From Knoellia sp. Soil729 (lineage in GTDB: Bacteria; Actinomycetota; Actinomycetes; Actinomycetales; Dermatophilaceae), in the NCBI RefSeq assembly GCF_001427985.1, contig NZ_LMSA01000001.1:439629-503628 (forward strand): 64,000 nt of DNA, in the 5' to 3' direction. Under the pieces are notes generated by a model. That model made no database searches and was not told the origin of the DNA. It saw only the letters and a list, made by a program, of their open reading frames with translations. Within the stretch, counting starts at the first letter, position 1, and every line of letters begins with the position of its first letter. The translations under genes and the position numbers were made by a program. Positions 1 through 9,400 of this stretch are shown here, in pieces.

Positions 1-2
1 CG

Positions 3-3000
3 AGCGGTCCGGCCGGTGGCTCAGGCGGCCTCGACGTGCGTGTCACCGCACCGGTTGGCGCCACCCTCGCCGACGTCCTGCCGCTCCTGGCTGAGCTCGT
101 GGCGTCAGCTGGCGCGACCGGTGCACTGCCTCAGGTCTCCTGCCGGGGAGCGCGCGTGCCGGTCGAGTCGGTGCTGGGGCTGCCTCCGCTCGTGCACGGT
201 GCGACCCTGATGCTGGACGAGCCGAGCCGGCTGGTGGCGACCGCGTCGGCACCCCTGGACGTCGTCGTCGTCGCCGGACCCGATGCCGGACGACGTCTCC
301 CGCTGACGTCCGACGGGGTGGTGGTCGGGCGGTCGGCGGGCCTCGGGCTCAGCCTCTGCGACGAGGGTCTGAGCAGGCGACATGCACGGATCAGCCTGTC
401 GGAGAGGGGTTTTCGGATCACGGACCTCACGTCCACCAACGGCACGCGCTGTGGATCCGTGGCTCTGCCCGAGGGTGGCACCGTGGACGTCGAGGGGTCG
501 GAGCTCATTGCGGTCGGCACGTCCCTGCTTCGTCTGGAGCGGGCTGTCGGGCCGACGGCGTCGACGCTGCCGCTCGGGGACGGACGCATCGCGGTCAACC
601 GCTCACCACGCACCCGACCGCCCGACGTGGCAGTCACCGTGACGGCTCCCACTCCGCCCGCCCCACCGCGACGGGGGCGCATCCCGTGGCTCGCTGCCGC
701 GCTCCCGGTGCCGTTCGCCGGTCTCCTCGCGATGTTCTTCGGGCCACAGATGCTGGCCTTCGCCCTGCTGTCACCCCTCATGCTCATCGGCAATGTGCTG
801 GGCGACCGGTGGGGCGGTCGGCGCGAGTACGCCAAGGAGCTGGCGGCCCACCGGGTCGAGGTGGCCGTGCGCCGGGACGAGTTCGACGCGCTGCGAGCAC
901 TGGAGCGGGTGCAGCGCTGGCGGGACCTCCCTGACCCGGCCACCATCCTCGACATCGCGACCGGGCCCGGGACCCGTCTGTGGGAGCGCCGACGTGGCGC
1001 CCCGGACGTGGGGCGAGTGCGTCTGGGTGTGGGCGACCTGGTCACGCGCACGACGTGGCGGACCTCCAGTGCTGCCGGTGTGGACCAGCCGGCCAGCTCG
1101 ATCCACGACGGTGGGCACGCCTCCAGCACAGCCACATTGGCGCACCTCCCGGTCGAGGTCGCACTGGACCAGGTGGGCGGGCTCGGCATCGCCGGCCCGC
1201 GTGCGGAGGTCCAGGCGATGATGCGGCAGGTGCTCGGGCAGGTCGTCGCCCTGCACTCCCCGCGGGACGTCCGCCTCATCGTGCGGGTCCCCGATGGTGA
1301 AGGTGAGGGCACGCTCGGGTGGGCCCGATGGCTGCCGCACACCACGGCATACGGGGAGCTGAGCACCTGCCTGGAGGTGCTGCGTGAGGTCGTCACCGCG
1401 CGTGAGGCCCAGCAGGAGCGCGGGGACAGGTGCAGCGAGCCACGGGTGCTGCTCGTGCTCCCCGAGCACGAGGACGACCTGGGGGTCGGTGAGCTCGACG
1501 ACCTCGTGGGGCGCGGACGCGGTGTGGGGGTGTGGTGCCTCGTCGGCGCGAGCACGGCTGGCGCACTCCCCTCGTCGTGTCATGCCGTGGTGGGCATGGG
1601 GTCCAGCGGTGGTGCGGGTGCCGGTGATCGAGTCGCGCGGCTCGACGTCGACGGGTGTGAGCCCGTCGCCTCGTTCGTCCCGGACCGGGTCGGCTGGTGG
1701 TGGGGCGAGCGCCTGGGCCGAGCGCTTGCCGCCCTCGTCGACGTCGGTGGTGACGCCGAAAGCCTTCCCGACACGGTCGACCTGCTCCAGCTCATGCCAT
1801 GGCTCGACGAGGGAGCGGCCCTGACACCGGGGGCACTGGCATCACACTGGCGCCCGGTTGGGCCTCCCCCACATCCCCCGCCACGGCCGCTCGCCCACGT
1901 GGGTCGGGTGGCCGGAGCCGACTGGACGGTGGATCTCGCGGGCGACGGGCCCCATGTCCTCGTCGGTGGCACGACCGGCTCGGGCAAGTCCGAGCTGCTG
2001 CGGACCCTCGTGACGTCCTTGGCCCTGCAGTGCTCTCCCGAGGACATGACGTTCGTGCTCATCGACTACAAGGGCGGGTCGGCCTTCGGGGAGTGCGCGG
2101 AGCTTCCCCACACCGTGGGGCTGGTGACGAACCTCGACGAGGGACTCGCACGGCGCGCCCTGACCAGCCTCGGTGCCGAGATCACCCGGCGCGAGAAGCT
2201 CCTGGCGGGCTCGGGCTCGCGTGACTACGACGACCACTGCCGCCGTGCGGGCGGGCTGCCGCGCCTCGTCATCGTCATCGACGAGTTCCGGCTGCTTGCC
2301 GATGAGCTCCCCGACTTCGTCGATGGAGTGATCTCCCTCGCCGCGGTGGGCCGCTCGCTCGGCGTCCATCTGGTCCTTGCCACCCAACGCCCGGCCGGGG
2401 CGATCACCGCCGACATCCAGGCCAACGTCAACCTCCGCATCGCCATGCGCCTGCGCGATGCCTCGGACTCGACCGACGTCATCGGTGCCGCCGACGCTGC
2501 GCACATCCGGGCCGACCGGCCCGGTCGTGGCTTCGCGCGGGGTGGGGACGGCGAGCTCGTCGAGTTCCAGGCGGCGCGAGTCGGCAGCGGCCTCGACCCG
2601 GCCACGACACGGGTCACCGTGCTCGATGCGCTGGGCCACCCCACGGCGCGGTCGTCCTGCAGCGGCGGCCCTCGTCCGCCGGCCGATCCAGCCGACGGCG
2701 ACGGTGACCCGGCGACTCAGGGACTGGCGGTGTTGGCGTCGGTCGCTCGGCAGGCCGCCTCCTTGGTCGGGGCTCGCGCGCCTCACCGGCCGTGGTTGCC
2801 GCCGCTGCCCGAGCTCGTGGAGCGCCCGGTCCTGGGCATGTCCACTGTCGGCCTTCTCGACCTGCCTGCCGAGCAGCGCCAGAACGAGCTCGCCCACGAC
2901 GGTCACCACGGCCACTGGCTCGTCGTCGGGGGCCCGCGATCCGGGCGCACGAGCGCGTTGCGCACGATCCTCGCCTCGCACGTGGCGCAGCCTGAGACGC

Positions 3001-4247
3001 CCACCCACGTCTACGTCGTCGACACCAGCGGTGAGCTCGCCGGCCTCGCAGCACTGCCCCACGTCGGTGCCGTGGTGCGGGCCGACGACATCTCCCGGGT
3101 GGTGCGGTTGCTGGAGCACCTGCGCGCGCGGACCGAGCACGGCACCTCGTCAGCGACCTCGTCGCCGGCTCCCGTGCTGCTGCTCGTCGACGGCTGGGAG
3201 CGGCTCGAGTCCGATGGTGAGCTGCTCGTCGGAGGCCTGCGCGACGAGCTGCTCGACCTGCTGCGTGCGAGCGACACCGGCCTGCGCGCCGTGGTCACCG
3301 GTGACCGGTCCGCCCTGTCGAGCCGGCTGAGCACCGTGTGCTCCGAGACCTTCCTGCTCCCCCTGGCAGACCCGGCCGATGCCACGTATGCCGGCCTGTC
3401 CCGCCGCGACCTGCCCTCCAGCAACGCGCCCGGCCGGGCGCTGCGCCTGCGCGACCGCCTGGAGGTGCAGTTCGCGCTGCGCGACCCCCTGGCCGAGGCC
3501 GCCCCACTGCCCCCAGGGGCCGCCCTGCCCGCAGCGCTGCCGGAGCTCCCCGAGGTGGTCGAGCACTCGCGGCTGCTCCGGCAGGACGCCGACGGGGCAC
3601 CGCGCCGCGGCCTGCCTGACGCTTCGGACCACACGCTCCCGCTGGGGCTGGACGCCGACTCCGGTGTGGTCGCCGCCCTCGACCCGGCCACACACGGGCG
3701 ACGGATCCTCGTGGCCGGTCACGCTCGCTCGGGCAGGTCCATGACCCTTGCGGCGATCGGTCGATCCGCCGTGCTGGGTGGGCTCCCGGTGGCGGTCGTC
3801 GAGGGGCGTGGCGGAGAGCTCGGCCGCTGCATCGGCGCCCCGACCGCCGTCGACCCGTGGCAGGCCCAGGGACTCATCGACGCGAAGCGCCGTCACCGAG
3901 ACCTCGTCGTGCTGGTCGACGACGCCGAGCGGCTGGAGGGCACCCCCGTGGAGCCGGTCCTGCAGGAGATCCTGGCCCTGGTGGAGCGTGACGAGGGGCT
4001 GGTCGTGGCGGCAACGAGCATCACGGCGGTGGTGTCGGCCTTCCGAGGGCTCGTGCACACGGTCGCCCGTGAGCAGTCCGGAGTGCTCCTGGGTCCACGC
4101 GCACCCAGTGACGGTGAGCCCTTCGCCATCCGTGCACCTCGTGGCCTGCTCCGTGTGCCCGGGCGTGGCCTGCTCGTTCACGGACGGCTGCACCGCGAGA
4201 TCCAGGTGGCTCGGGTGTCGCCCCCTTCGGAGGCCGGCCCCGGCTGA
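3..4247 (+). CDS. FHA and FtsK/SpoIIIE domain ATPase, EssC/EccC-like, 5' partial
   Basis: The reading frame is open to the left edge, so the start is probably outside; the first in-frame GTG is at 36. Counting from there, an FHA domain lies near residues 75-170 (GRS, SRRHARI, NGT), a hydrophobic double-helix segment near 220-260, and three FtsK/SpoIIIE modules follow. Module 1 has an intact Walker A (GTTGSGKSE, about residue 645) and a Walker B ending VIVIDE. Modules 2 (GGPRSGRTS, about 964) and 3 (AGHARSGRSM, about 1227) have Arg in place of the Walker A Lys. This FHA-TM-three-ATPase order is that of type VII secretion motors (EssC/EccC), not of chromosome-pumping FtsK. The substrate is unknown and no WXG100 gene is evident nearby. 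whiB1 follows after 263 bp. Confidence 0.85.
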   Translation, partial: SGPAGGSGGLDVRVTAPVGATLADVLPLLAELVASAGATGALPQVSCRGARVPVESVLGLPPLVHGATLMLDEPSRLVATASAPLDVVVVAGPDAGRRLPLTSDGVVVGRSAGLGLSLCDEGLSRRHARISLSERGFRITDLTSTNGTRCGSVALPEGGTVDVEGSELIAVGTSLLRLERAVGPTASTLPLGDGRIAVNRSPRTRPPDVAVTVTAPTPPAPPRRGRIPWLAAALPVPFAGLLAMFFGPQMLAFALLSPLMLIGNVLGDRWGGRREYAKELAAHRVEVAVRRDEFDALRALERVQRWRDLPDPATILDIATGPGTRLWERRRGAPDVGRVRLGVGDLVTRTTWRTSSAAGVDQPASSIHDGGHASSTATLAHLPVEVALDQVGGLGIAGPRAEVQAMMRQVLGQVVALHSPRDVRLIVRVPDGEGEGTLGWARWLPHTTAYGELSTCLEVLREVVTAREAQQERGDRCSEPRVLLVLPEHEDDLGVGELDDLVGRGRGVGVWCLVGASTAGALPSSCHAVVGMGSSGGAGAGDRVARLDVDGCEPVASFVPDRVGWWWGERLGRALAALVDVGGDAESLPDTVDLLQLMPWLDEGAALTPGALASHWRPVGPPPHPPPRPLAHVGRVAGADWTVDLAGDGPHVLVGGTTGSGKSELLRTLVTSLALQCSPEDMTFVLIDYKGGSAFGECAELPHTVGLVTNLDEGLARRALTSLGAEITRREKLLAGSGSRDYDDHCRRAGGLPRLVIVIDEFRLLADELPDFVDGVISLAAVGRSLGVHLVLATQRPAGAITADIQANVNLRIAMRLRDASDSTDVIGAADAAHIRADRPGRGFARGGDGELVEFQAARVGSGLDPATTRVTVLDALGHPTARSSCSGGPRPPADPADGDGDPATQGLAVLASVARQAASLVGARAPHRPWLPPLPELVERPVLGMSTVGLLDLPAEQRQNELAHDGHHGHWLVVGGPRSGRTSALRTILASHVAQPETPTHVYVVDTSGELAGLAALPHVGAVVRADDISRVVRLLEHLRARTEHGTSSATSSPAPVLLLVDGWERLESDGELLVGGLRDELLDLLRASDTGLRAVVTGDRSALSSRLSTVCSETFLLPLADPADATYAGLSRRDLPSSNAPGRALRLRDRLEVQFALRDPLAEAAPLPPGAALPAALPELPEVVEHSRLLRQDADGAPRRGLPDASDHTLPLGLDADSGVVAALDPATHGRRILVAGHARSGRSMTLAAIGRSAVLGGLPVAVVEGRGGELGRCIGAPTAVDPWQAQGLIDAKRRHRDLVVLVDDAERLEGTPVEPVLQEILALVERDEGLVVAATSITAVVSAFRGLVHTVAREQSGVLLGPRAPSDGEPFAIRAPRGLLRVPGRGLLVHGRLHREIQVARVSPPSEAGPG

Positions 4248-4382
4248 ACGCTGCCCTGGGCTCGCCAGGAACCCATCGCCGTCGCGGCTCGTTGCGCGCT
4301 GAGAAAGGGGTTTTCGGCCCCGAGCGTCTGCGCTCGAAAATCTTGACGCCAAGAAACCCTGTCGCAATTGGGTCGCTGGGTC

Positions 4383-4388
4383 TAGACT
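4383..4388 (+). promoter_or_regulatory. possible -10 element of whiB1
   Basis: TAGACT lies 123 bp upstream of the whiB1 start in a relatively AT-rich stretch (about 4340-4395) that contrasts with the GC-rich surroundings. A TTGACG sits at 4343-4348, but 34 bp separates the two, so they do not form a normal -35/-10 pair. This is a weak assignment. Confidence 0.25.
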
Positions 4389-4510
4389 GAAGGTTCGGAC
4401 GTCTGCGTGTCTACGTTCGACCGGATTGCAAGGACGCAACCCCAAGGTTGGTCTTTGCTCCCCCGCAGCGGCCAGCACCACTGAACTCCACGGACAAGGA
4501 GCACCCCCCC

Positions 4511-4759
4511 ATGGATTGGCGCGACCGCGCTGCCTGCCTCGATGAGGATCCCGAGCTGTTCTTCCCGATCGGGAACACGGGCCCGGCGATCATGCAGATC
4601 GAGGAAGCCAAGGCTGTCTGCCGCCGCTGTGAAGTCGTTGACACCTGCCTCAAGTGGGCGTTGGAGTCCGGTCAGGACGCTGGCGTCTGGGGCGGACTCT
4701 CCGAGGACGAGCGTCGCGCACTCAAGCGACGCAACGCCCGCGCCCGCCGCGCAGGCTGA
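4511..4759 (+). CDS. whiB1: WhiB-family iron-sulfur transcriptional regulator (WhiB1 type)
   Basis: The product is 82 residues and carries the four cluster-binding cysteines C9, C37, C40 and C46, with the C-X2-C-X5-C spacing. The turn motif GVWGG (58-62) and a basic C-terminal tail (ALKRRNARARR) follow. WhiB1 proteins hold a nitric-oxide-sensitive 4Fe-4S cluster and bind the primary sigma factor to modulate transcription. The ATG start is chosen because it gives the canonical MDWR N-terminus and has AAGGAG about ten bases upstream. A histidine kinase of the PdtaS type follows on the opposite strand, as in M. tuberculosis Rv3219-Rv3220c, which supports the whiB1 assignment over other WhiB paralogues. 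Confidence 0.95.
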   Translation: MDWRDRAACLDEDPELFFPIGNTGPAIMQIEEAKAVCRRCEVVDTCLKWALESGQDAGVWGGLSEDERRALKRRNARARRAG

Positions 4760-4777
4760 CTTCCAGCACGACACTCG

Positions 4778-4812
4778 ACGGCCTCGCCATTGCGGCGGGG
4801 CCGTTCTTGTGT
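4778..4812 (+). terminator. intrinsic terminator of whiB1
   Basis: An 11-bp stem with one G-U pair (4778-4788 with 4794-4804), a 5-base loop and a T-rich tail (TTCTTGT) lies 19 bp after the whiB1 stop codon. Confidence 0.75.
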
Positions 4813-4916
4813 GCCCTGCACTGCGCGCTCCCCGGCCAGCCCAGGACCGAAGTGGCCACCTGACGCGCGCGCCGCGCCACAGGCGGGCGGACGGCATACG
4901 GCGAAGGGGTGAAGGC

Positions 4917-6401
4917 TCAGGTGCGCGCCATGGGGCGCAACCGGGCGGTGAACTCCACGCGGGTTCCCTGCGGCGAGGCCGGCTCCCAGCGGATCCTGCC
5001 CTGGAGGTCCTGCACGAGCGAGGTGACGATACGGGTGCCGAGCCCGGCCAGCACCGGTCGGAAGCCCGCCGGAAGTCCAGTGCCGTCGTCGGTGATCGTC
5101 ACCGTGAGCCCGTCGAGCCCCGGCTCGACCTCGGCGCGCACGACATCCACGGCGATGGACCCCCCTCGCGAGGCCAGCCCGTGCTCGACAGCGTTCTGCA
5201 CCAGCTCGGAGACGATCATCGCGAGCGACGTGGCGTCCTCGGCACGCATCCGTCCGAACGAGCCCGTCACGGTCGAGTCGACCCGATGCTCGGTGACCGC
5301 GACGTCGACCACCGCGCGCAGCCCCCGCACCGCGATCTCGTCGAAGTCGACCGTCTCGTCGATGCCCTGGCTGAGCGTCTCGTGGACGAGCGCGATCGTC
5401 CCGACCCGCCGCACCGCCTCGTCGAGCGCGTTGCGGGCACCTTGGTCGGGGACGCGACGTGACTGCAGGCGCAGCAACGCCGCGACGGTCTGCAGGTTGT
5501 TCTTGACGCGGTGGTGGATCTCGCGGATCGTCGCGTCCTTGGTGATGAGCTCCTGCTCACGGCGACGGAGCTCGGACACGTCGCGCAGCAGCAGCATCGC
5601 CCCCTCGCGGGTCCCACCGTTGGTGAGCGGGATCGCCCGCATGGTGACGCTGGCGGAGGCGGTCGACACCTCGGTCCACCAGGGGGCGCGGCCCGTGATG
5701 ACCACCGCGAGTGACTCGTCGACCGCCGTGCCGGAGGACTGCAGGAGCTCGGTGACGATGGCGGCCAGCACCTCACCGATCACGTCGCCTCGGTGACCCA
5801 GCCGGTGGATCGCGCTGATGGCGTTGGGACTGGCATAGACCACGGCCCCGTCGAGGTCGAGGTGCACGACGCCGTCACCCACCCGCGGAGCACCGCGCCG
5901 CGCGCCCGTGGGTGCGGCGGTGCTGGGGAACTCCCCCGCCGCGATCATCCGGATGAGTGCGTCCGCCAGGTGGCGGTAGGTCAGCTCGAGGCGGCTCGGC
6001 GTCCGTCCGGTGACGACGTTGGCGTGCCGGGTGATGACGGCCAGCGACCGGCCCTCCCTGACCACCGGGATCGCCTGCTCGCGCACGGCCTGCTCCCCCT
6101 CGCCGGTGTTCGCGCGGCCTGACACGATCCTCCGCTGGCGGTAGGCCTCGTCGAGGATCGGGTCGCGCCAGCGGCCAGAAGTCCGGCCGACGACGTCCTC
6201 GTAGAAGACCATCGGACCGGTGTTGGGCCGTACGTGCGCGACGGCACGCCACCCGTCGATCCCCGACGGTACCCACAGGACGAGGTCGGCGAACGACAGG
6301 TCGGCGATCAGCTGCCAGTCGCCGACGACGAGGTGGACCCACTCGATCTCGTGGTCCTCCAACGTCGTGGAGGCGCGCAGGGACTCGGCGAGGGTGCTCA
6401 C
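4917..6401 (-). CDS. pdtaS: sensor histidine kinase, PdtaS-like
   Basis: This 494-residue soluble protein has no membrane segments. An N-terminal GAF-like domain (about 1-150) is followed by a PAS domain (about 175-285). A HisKA_2 dimerisation/phosphoacceptor helix contains EIHHRVKNNLQTV near residues 294-306, and a HATPase_c domain (ELVQNAVEHG, DDGTGLP) ends the protein. PdtaS phosphorylates the ANTAR-type RNA-binding regulator PdtaR and in mycobacteria senses copper, NO and other cues. No PdtaR gene is in this window. The gene converges on whiB1, the same arrangement as Rv3219/Rv3220c. The start is a GTG giving MSTLAESL. The next gene on the same strand ends 25 bp upstream, so co-transcription with the glutamate dehydrogenase gene is possible. 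Confidence 0.9.
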   Translation of the reverse strand: MSTLAESLRASTTLEDHEIEWVHLVVGDWQLIADLSFADLVLWVPSGIDGWRAVAHVRPNTGPMVFYEDVVGRTSGRWRDPILDEAYRQRRIVSGRANTGEGEQAVREQAIPVVREGRSLAVITRHANVVTGRTPSRLELTYRHLADALIRMIAAGEFPSTAAPTGARRGAPRVGDGVVHLDLDGAVVYASPNAISAIHRLGHRGDVIGEVLAAIVTELLQSSGTAVDESLAVVITGRAPWWTEVSTASASVTMRAIPLTNGGTREGAMLLLRDVSELRRREQELITKDATIREIHHRVKNNLQTVAALLRLQSRRVPDQGARNALDEAVRRVGTIALVHETLSQGIDETVDFDEIAVRGLRAVVDVAVTEHRVDSTVTGSFGRMRAEDATSLAMIVSELVQNAVEHGLASRGGSIAVDVVRAEVEPGLDGLTVTITDDGTGLPAGFRPVLAGLGTRIVTSLVQDLQGRIRWEPASPQGTRVEFTARLRPMART

Positions 6402-6426
6402 GGGGCGAGCCTAGATCGTGCTGCGC

Positions 6427-9400
6427 TCACTTCCCCGAGCGGACCATGGACCGAAGCGAGCGCAGTGCCACCGACAGTGCCGCGATGTTGGGCTTCTCCA
6501 GCGAGCGTATGCCGGTGAGCTGGCTCGCGCTGCGCGCGACCCCATCGGCGTTGGCTTGGCTCCACGACTCGATGCGCTCCTCGGGCGTGACCTTCCCGTC
6601 GCCGTCGAGGTCCTCCTCGAACTCGAAGACGTTGCGGGTGAAGGCCTCGAGGACGCCGTAGAGGTCGTCGCGCAGGGCTCCGCGGGCCAGCGCGTCCCAG
6701 CGGTCGTCGCGAGGGAGCCGGGCGACGCGGGTGAGCATGGCGTCGATGCCGAACCGCTCTGACATCCTGAAGTAGACCTCCGCCACCTCTGCCGCCGTGT
6801 GACCGAGGTCGGTGGCGATGTCGACGACGTCGAGCAGAGAGAACGAGTCGAGGAGCACGGCTGCACTGGCCGCGAGCTCGGCGGGCACGCCCGCGGCCTC
6901 CCACCGCGCCGTCTGGTCGAGGACCCGCTCGCGCTCGGTCCCCTGGAGGAGCTCAGGAATGCTCGGCGAGAGCTCGGCGACCACGGGTGCGAAGCGCTCG
7001 ATCTCGGTGGTGATGTCCAGGCGGGTGGGCCGGGCCTCGAGCAGCCAGCGCACCGCACGGTCGAGCAGGCGGCGGAACTCGAGGTAGAGCTCGGTCTGGA
7101 CGGAGGTCGGCAGCACGTTGTCGAGTGCCTCGATGGCCTCGACGTGACCCCGCAGGTCGAAGACCTCGCGGCAGACGATGAACGCCCGGGCCACCTGTTC
7201 GGGGCTCACCGACACCTCCTCCTGCGCACGGAACGCGAAGGTGATGCCACCACGGTTGACCATCGAGTTCACCACGGAGTTGGTGACGATCTCGCGGCGC
7301 AGTGGGTGCTTGCCCAGCTCGTCCGCGTAGGCCTCGCGCAGCGGCGGCGGGAAGTAGTCGGCGAGGGTGGCCTCGAAGTAGGGGTCGTCCGGCAGGTCGC
7401 TCGCGATGATGTCCTTCTTGAGCGCCAGCTTGGCGTAGGCGACGAGCACCGAGAACTCCGGCGACTTCAGGCCGACGCCGTCCGAGGCGCGCTTGGCGAT
7501 CTCGGCGTCGGTCGGGAGGAACTCCAGCCCACGGTCGAGCTCACCGCGACCCTCGAGCCAGGCCATGAGGCGCTGGTGCACGGGGACCATCGACAGCTCC
7601 TGCGCCCGGGCGTTGCCGAGCAGGACGTTCTGCTCGTAGTTGTCGCGCAGGACGTGCTCGGCCACGTCGTCGGTCATCGACGCGAGCAGGGTGTTGCGCT
7701 GCTCCGTCGTGAGGTCGCCGCGACGCACGACGTCACCGAGCAGGATCTTGATGTTGACCTCGTGGTCGGAGGTATCGACGCCAGCGCTGTTGTCGATGGC
7801 GTCGGTGTTGACCCGCACCCCGGACAGGGCTGCCTCGACCCGACCCAGCTGCGACAGCCCGAGGTTGCCGCCCTCGCCGACGACCTTGACGCGCAGCTGG
7901 TTGCCGTCGACCCGGATCGCGTCGTTGGCCCGGTCCCCGATGGACAGGTGGTCCTCGCTCGAGGCCTTGACGTAGGTGCCGATCCCGCCGTTCCACAACA
8001 GGTCGACGGGCGCGAGCAGAATCGCGTGGATGAGCTCCGTCGGAGTCATCGACGTGGTGTCGTCGGGCAGGCCCAGCGCCTCGCGCATCTCGGGGGTGAC
8101 CTCGATCGACTTGAGCGAGCGTGAGAAGACGCCACCGCCCTCGGAGATGAGCGAGCGGTCGTAGTCGTCCCACGAGGAACGGGGCAGGTCGAACAGGCGC
8201 TTGCGCTCCTGGAAGGACTGCGCCGCAACCGGATCGGGGTCGACGAAGACGTGCCGGTGGTCGAAGGCAGCGATGAGGCGGATGTGCTCCGACAGGAGCA
8301 TGCCGTTGCCGAAGACGTCACCACTCATGTCGCCGACACCCACGACCGTGAAGTCCTCGGACTGGCTGTCGACGCCCATCTCGCGGAAGTGGCGCTTGAC
8401 CGACTCCCAAGCGCCGCGGGCCGTGATGCCCATGCCCTTGTGGTCGTAGCCGGCAGAGCCGCCGGACGCGAAGGCGTCGTCGAGCCAGAAGCCGTAGGAC
8501 TGCGCCACACCGTTGGCGAGGTCGGAGAACTTCGCCGTGCCCTTGTCTGCGGCGACGACGAGATAGGGGTCGTCCTCGTCGTGGCGCACGACCCGGTCGG
8601 GTGCCACGATCTCGGTGCCGACACGGTTGTCGGTGACGTCGAGCAGGGCCGAGATGAAGGTGCGGTAGGCCGACTGCCCCTCCTCGAGCCACTTCTCGCG
8701 GTCCACCCCCGGGTCGGGCAGCTGTTTGGCATAGAAGCCGCCCTTGGAGCCGGTCGGGACGATGACGGCGTTCTTGACCATCTGCGCCTTGACGAGGCCG
8801 AGGACCTCGGTGCGGAAGTCCTCGCGCCGGTCACTCCAGCGCAGCCCACCGCGAGCGACCTTGCCGAACCTCAGGTGCACGCCCTCGACCTGTGGGCTGT
8901 AGACCCAGATCTCGTATGCCGGTCGCGGAGCCGGCAGGTCGGGTATCGCCTGGGGGTTGAGCTTGAGCGAGACGTAGGGCTTGGGGTCGCCGCCCTGCGT
9001 CGTCTGGAAGAAGTTCGTACGCAGGGTCGCCTTCATCACCGCGAGGAAGGAACGGATGATCCGGTCCTCGTCGAGCGAGCTGACGTCGTCGAGGGCGCTG
9101 ATGATCCGCTCGGCGATCTCGCTCTCCTGCGCCTCACGGTCCTCGGTGGCGTCGCCGTCGAACCGGTCGGGGTCGAAGCGGGCCCGGAAGAACGCGACCA
9201 GGTCGGTGGCGATCGCCGGGTTGGAGACCAGCGCGTCCTCGAAGTAGGACTGGCTGAATGTCGCCTGCGTCTGGCGGAGGTACTTGGCCACGGTGCGCAG
9301 GATGACGACCTCGCGCCAGCTGAGCCGGGCGGCGAGGACGAGCTGGTTGAAGCCGTCCGACTCGGCCCGGCGGTCCCACACGGCGAGGACGGCGCTCTCG

